The position numbers were made by a program, and so were the translations under genes. Positions 7,445-10,181 of a stretch of 10,181 nt of DNA are shown in pieces. The DNA comes from Euperipatoides rowelli (taxonomy: Eukaryota; Onychophora; Udeonychophora; Euonychophora; Peripatopsidae): the NCBI GenBank assembly GCA_003024985.2, contig PXIH01S0005470.1; one strand, 5' to 3'. Every line of letters begins with the position of its first letter. Position 1 is the first letter of the stretch. The notes beneath the pieces were generated by a model. That model did no database searches. It was not told the origin of the DNA and saw nothing but the letters and a program-made list of their open reading frames with translations.

Positions 7445-7838
7445 GTAATGAACTTTGGCCAAGTGACTTTCCAAACTTATAACTGAATCCAGACGCGCTG
7501 CGAAACACCCTTTGCACACATACACTCATTCCTGCCTCACTCCCACACTTACACCTCACGACCTCCACAATAATACAAATTATATTCCTATTTTGTTTAC
7601 CTCACATTCTTATGAAATGAAACTTATTTGTGTACTGATTCTAAATTTATAAAGCATATAAAAGTAACTATAGTTAAGCGATTGTTTAATTGTTTTCTTT
7701 TGTGCCTATCACACTGAATCACATTTTGTAACCTGTTATAATGATTCCTATTCGACATTTAGTACTATTTCTCCACGCCACGACCACTGGGTTACAATCT
7801 CTGCTAGATTATCTGCTTTGATTGCATCAGTTTGTCAG
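7445..7838. other. No clear gene; CA-rich and AT-rich host-like DNA
   Basis: No supported gene was found. A short + frame from ATG 7741 (MIPIRHLVLFLHATTTG) could join the exon at 7839 through a roughly 40-base GT-AG gap (about 7791-7830, using an acceptor at 7830). An intron that short is doubtful, so it is not annotated as an exon. Confidence 0.4.
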
Positions 7839-7964
7839 CTTGGCTGCGTTTTGTATTAAATTTATTGACATCTGCTTGCTCGGGATACATTGGTTTGAAT
7901 AAAATTGGTGAAATTTATCAGGAACATTATGAGCTTTTGATTAGGATTGTAGCTTTTCTTCGTT
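7839..7964 (+). CDS. Putative penultimate exon of an unidentified host gene
   Basis: After an acceptor-like TTTGTCAG the frame encodes WLRFVLNLLTSACSGYIGLN and then KIGEIYQEHYELLIRIVAFL, which looks like an amphipathic helical protein. A possible donor (CGTT/GTTAAT at 7964/7965) leaves one base. The next acceptor at 8448 supplies two, so the phase fits the terminal exon at 8449. The intron would be 484 bp. The donor is not a strong consensus, and a stop (TAA 7967-7969) follows if the intron is not removed. Composition alternates hydrophobic and charged residues as in helical-repeat proteins, but I do not recognise the family. The upstream part of the gene is not resolved, and the retroelement lies on its 5' side. 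Confidence 0.38.
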
Positions 7965-8191
7965 GTTAATATTCATTGCTAATAAATATAATGTGATTTA
8001 TAGCAAATCATATTAAAATTTATTAAGTTTGATTTAAAATTTGTATAATCATCTCTAGCATTAGGCTAAAAGATGATGAAACTTGATGTTCAGGAAATTT
8101 GTCACCGGAATGAATTTTCAAGTATATTTTCGTAATTTATACACAATAGTTGCTAGGAGTGTCTCTTCCATGCCCACAAAACAGCTGAATG

Positions 8192-8331
8192 GTTGCTATG
8201 GTAATCAACAACTTCCTTTTATGCAAAATTATTTACAACAGCACCATCCGGTGATAATAACAAACTTTAACAATAACTTTTTACTAAATATTGAACATAA
8301 TTTTCTCAGCTCCATTTGTTACTATGGAAAC
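8192..8331. promoter_or_regulatory. Pair of X-box-like (RFX) palindromes
   Basis: GTTACTATGGAAAC (8318-8331) fits the degenerate 14-base RFX/X-box pattern RTHNYYWTRRNRAC at every position. GTTGCTATGGTAAT (8192-8205) fits except for the last base. X-boxes drive ciliary genes in animals and lie close upstream of the start. Here they fall in what appears to be an intron of the + strand gene, with no gene start nearby, so function is doubtful. Confidence 0.3.
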
Positions 8332-8448
8332 CAAACAAATCACAAAAACGTAATAATAAACGTTAAATAAAAGCTTCTTTAAAACTTATTATTAAAATCT
8401 TTCTAGATTTTAATTTAATTCAACAAATAAGATTAATTTTCTTTACAG

Positions 8449-8507
8449 CTTTCATCAAAACGGCTTTAGGGGAAAGGACAGGGGATAATTTGGACATAAT
8501 TGACTGA
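8449..8507 (+). CDS. Putative terminal exon of the + strand host gene
   Basis: A good acceptor (TTTTCTTTACAG, ending 8448) is followed by a frame reading FIKTALGERTGDNLDIID and TGA at 8505-8507. The first two bases complete a codon left open by the donor at 7964. AATAAA lies 22 bases after the stop. A pyrimidine-rich acceptor, a short acidic C-terminus and a poly(A) signal together fit a last exon. The protein family is unknown to me, and at 19 codons chance cannot be excluded. Confidence 0.42.
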
Positions 8508-8528
8508 TTGGCAATACCTTTGTAAACA

Positions 8529-8534
8529 AATAAA
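8529..8534 (+). terminator. Poly(A) signal AATAAA
   Basis: This canonical hexamer lies 22 bases after the stop of the terminal exon; a second one is at 8559-8564. The region is AT-rich, so the position after a predicted last exon is the main support. Confidence 0.4.
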
Positions 8535-8665
8535 TAACAAAATTGCATTCGATTGCAAAATAAAAACATATACATCAATCAATTCCCAAAATAAATAATT
8601 TACAAAGTACAATTATTATTTTCCCCAATCAATATAACAAAGTAGTAATGAATAAATATAATAAG

Positions 8666-8787
8666 GAATGAAATAAGATTTCATTCTGTAGGCTTCTATC
8701 TAGAAGTCTACAATAGCATTTTAGCTAATTGTGTTGAGCCAAAAATGAGCAAAATCTTAGGTTTACTAGTATTTGGCTAAAATGCTA
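8666..8787. repeat. Chain of three inverted repeats between convergent genes
   Basis: First stem: GAATGAAAT (8666-8674) and ATTTCATTC (8678-8686), perfect, 3-base loop. Second, starting at the next base: TGTAGGCTTCTA (8687-8698) and TAGAAGTCTACA (8701-8712), with one G-T position and a 2-base loop. Third, one base later: TAGCATTTTAGC (8714-8725) and GCTAAAATGCTA (8776-8787), perfect. They fill the gap between the + gene end and the - gene end. They may form hairpins in both 3' UTRs or be a small fold-back element. Confidence 0.75.
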
Positions 8788-8805
8788 GTGGCAGCTTAAA
8801 ACCTG

Positions 8806-8949
8806 CTAATGCCAACACCTCACTTTCAATTTCTGCAAATTATCCACTTTTCTCCATGCACTTAAAGCATTGGTTATTAACAAATCATCATCTGCTCCAA
8901 AGCCTAATGACAAGGCATAATACTCCAACTGAGGGATTTTAAAATATTT
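8806..8949 (-). CDS. Putative terminal exon of an unidentified host gene
   Basis: On the - strand an acceptor (AAATGTCAG, ending 8950) opens the frame KYFKIPQLEYYALSLGFGA, DDDLLITNALSAWRKV and a short tail ending at TAG 8806-8808. It follows the exon at 9075-9115 in phase 0. The composition (Leu, Ala, Tyr, an acidic patch, then AWRKV) is clearly protein-like. A second frame at 8836-8777 (AEIESEVLALAGFKLPLAF) also reads like protein. The true C-terminus may therefore lie there if one base is missing near 8836. The family is not recognised. Confidence 0.55.
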   Translation of the reverse strand, partial: KYFKIPQLEYYALSLGFGADDDLLITNALSAWRKVDNLQKLKVRCWH

Positions 8950-9074
8950 CTGACATTTATCAGTTCATTGAAATAGATATAACAATGTTGTAGAATATTT
9001 TATAAATCATAGTTAATAATAGAAACATTTGAGGTACCTTCACATTGTGCTATTTTAATATTTATTGAATTTAC

Positions 9075-9115
9075 CTTTTCATCAGTACAATCCATGTCCT
9101 CATTAATGACAAGTC
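9075..9115 (-). CDS. Short internal exon of the - strand host gene
   Basis: This 41-base exon reads LVINEDMDCTDEK between a TCTAG acceptor and an excellent donor (GAAAAG/GTAAAT). Its first two bases complete a Gly codon begun at 9264, and it ends on a codon boundary that matches the next exon. The acidic content suggests a surface loop. The introns on either side are 148 and 125 bp, typical of invertebrates. Confidence 0.55.
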
Positions 9116-9263
9116 CTAGATTCGTAAAACTTTTTTTTGTTGTTCTATTTTACATTTATTTTGTTTAGATGCACACTACATTTTTAATTCTAGCCTCTAA
9201 ATTGAGATGCATTTAATGAAAATATCACATGCATAAGTATCGCCAGACTATTAGTTTCAATAC

Positions 9264-9473
9264 CAGTTGTAAATGTTTTAATTATTATTTTCCATGGACA
9301 CTGTGGGAAATTTTCAATAGGTGACTCNTGTAGAGTATAACTAAAGACAGGGTAATAAAGTTCTGGTATAATTCCCATTAATATAGTGCGCAACGAATGC
9401 TTATTAAATTTAGACTCAATCAGGTTTAAACCCCGATCCCACAAAATCCAGAGCAATGGGTAAAGATTGCTNA
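9264..9473 (-). CDS. Main internal exon of the - strand host gene
   Basis: This 210-base exon runs from an acceptor (TTCATATTCAG) to a donor (ACAACTG/GTATTG). It encodes LYPLLWILWDRGLNLIE, then HSLRTILMGIIPELYYPVF and SPIENFPQCPWKIIIKTF. The pattern of short hydrophobic helices broken by Pro and charged residues recalls helical (HEAT-like) or large soluble proteins, but no family is identified. Two N bases fall inside: 9472 in a Val codon, harmless, and 9328 in a codon CAN (His or Gln). The frame stays open beyond the donor to 9193, so a longer exon is possible, but only the early donor keeps the next two exons in phase. Confidence 0.6.
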
Positions 9474-9556
9474 CTGAATATGAATATTTCCAGAGATATC
9501 TTCACATTAACATATTACATCAATTAATGGCTGTGATCTATCTATAATATTTTTAC

Positions 9557-9620
9557 CATATAATACTGTTGATGAAACGTCGTAAATTTTCCACAGCAAT
9601 GCTTTAATATTATATAAATC
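9557..9620 (-). CDS. Internal exon of the - strand host gene
   Basis: After the acceptor GATGCAG the frame reads DLYNIKALLWKIYDVSSTVL, ending at TATATG/GTAAAA. It leaves one base that joins the two bases at the start of the next exon to make a Val codon. The intron between is 83 bp. Exons 9557-9620, 9264-9473, 9075-9115 and 8806-8949 together give an uninterrupted frame of about 150 codons. Confidence 0.55.
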
Positions 9621-9738
9621 CTGCATCTATATTTAGATAAACATTTATATTATCAATCTTCTTATTACTAGAATGATTTTTCATCGATATATTAGCGTTG
9701 GTAACCTTATAACTATACATGTGTTATAAATATATGAC

Positions 9739-9936
9739 TTCACAAACAATCGTATTGATTCCAATAATGAAAGCTTCACTATTATAATATTTATTAGGGC
9801 TTCTCAATAATTCTTTTAATTATTATTTATTATACTTTATGCGTATCCAGTTGAGCAGGTATGTATTTAACGTTAATATGTCTTCTTCATTACTAGACAT
9901 GTACAAGTTACATTTAACTTTCTTGAAATTATATTT
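9739..9936 (-). CDS. Possible further upstream exons of the - strand gene
   Basis: Two coding-like stretches precede the exon at 9620. One (9936-9836) reads KVKCNLYMSSNEED and LTLNTYLLNWIRI, with a GTATAA donor. The other (9799-9739) reads SEAFIIGINTIVCE. Their phases could match, but the gap between them (36 bp) is too short for a normal intron and the donor after 9739 is weak. I list them because the frames are open for longer than expected in such AT-rich DNA. The exon limits are not reliable. Confidence 0.22.
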
Positions 9937-10181
9937 CTCAATAATACATATATTATTTATAATTTCCGTTNTTTATATTAGGTAATTATGGCTACACTTG
10001 GCTATCTTATCTATAGGCAAGAATTTCATTTAATACTACTCGTGTTAGTCTTTCAGCCATTGCCCATACAGGCCACATTGCATATCCAGCGAATGATTAC
10101 CTTCTTCGTATTTTTCCAAATAATACACTGCTAACTATGCCCTTAAACGTATGATACAATTTATTACTATAATACTACATT
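9937..10181. other. Region with overlapping open frames, unresolved
   Basis: Around 10000-10150 several frames are open. On the + strand one runs from 10017 (after CTATAG) to a TGA at 10152, and another from ATG 9988 to a stop near 10130. The - strand has GYAMWPVWAMAERLTRVV and, in another frame, VYYLEKYEE before a good donor (GAAGAAG/GTAATC). The - strand reading fits the gene whose later exons lie below 9620, but no single frame can be chosen. Confidence 0.25.

Noticed and set aside
8083-8370. 95-codon + frame (FRKFVTGMNFQVYF...)
   Set aside because: Composition is Asn/Gln-rich without domain signs, and it lies inside the predicted intron 7965-8448.

Overview
The window looks like AT-rich nuclear DNA of an invertebrate, possibly an arthropod. 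It has a decayed Ty3/Gypsy-type LTR retrotransposon, short GT-AG introns, metazoan-style poly(A) signals and no operon-like or Shine-Dalgarno organisation. Five isolated N bases (769, 1125, 9328, 9472, 9971) point to a draft assembly. The species cannot be fixed from the sequence alone.

Bases 1 to about 7,400 hold one retrotransposon copy on the + strand. Its order is leader (1-391), gag (392 to about 3056, split by an insert at about 611-1270), protease (about 3065-3690), reverse transcriptase (about 3721-4690), RNase H (about 4690-5116) and integrase (about 5115-6117). A noncoding tail follows, then a polypurine tract at 6601-6616 and the start of the 3' LTR (TGTAATGAAC..., 6617). No 5' LTR, primer-binding site, zinc knuckle or env gene was found. 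The copy is dead: every domain has stops and frameshifts, the reverse-transcriptase active site reads YLDN, and the integrase core has lost about ten codons. The insert in gag carries a 43-bp direct duplication with an N touching each copy, which looks like an assembly artefact.

Bases about 7,450-10,181 look like host DNA with the 3' ends of two convergent genes. On the + strand, a likely penultimate exon (7839-7964) and a terminal exon (8449-8507) are followed by an AATAAA. On the - strand, four exons (9557-9620, 9264-9473, 9075-9115, 8806-8949) join through three phase-matched GT-AG introns into one open frame. I recognise neither protein. Between the two gene ends lie three consecutive inverted repeats (8666-8787). 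Two X-box-like palindromes (8192 and 8318) lie in the + gene's intron.

The host genes and the retroelement do not form a joint system. The points most worth checking are the assembly duplication, the nested hairpins at the polypurine tract, the 11-residue gag repeats, the hairpin chain between the convergent genes and the unidentified host proteins.
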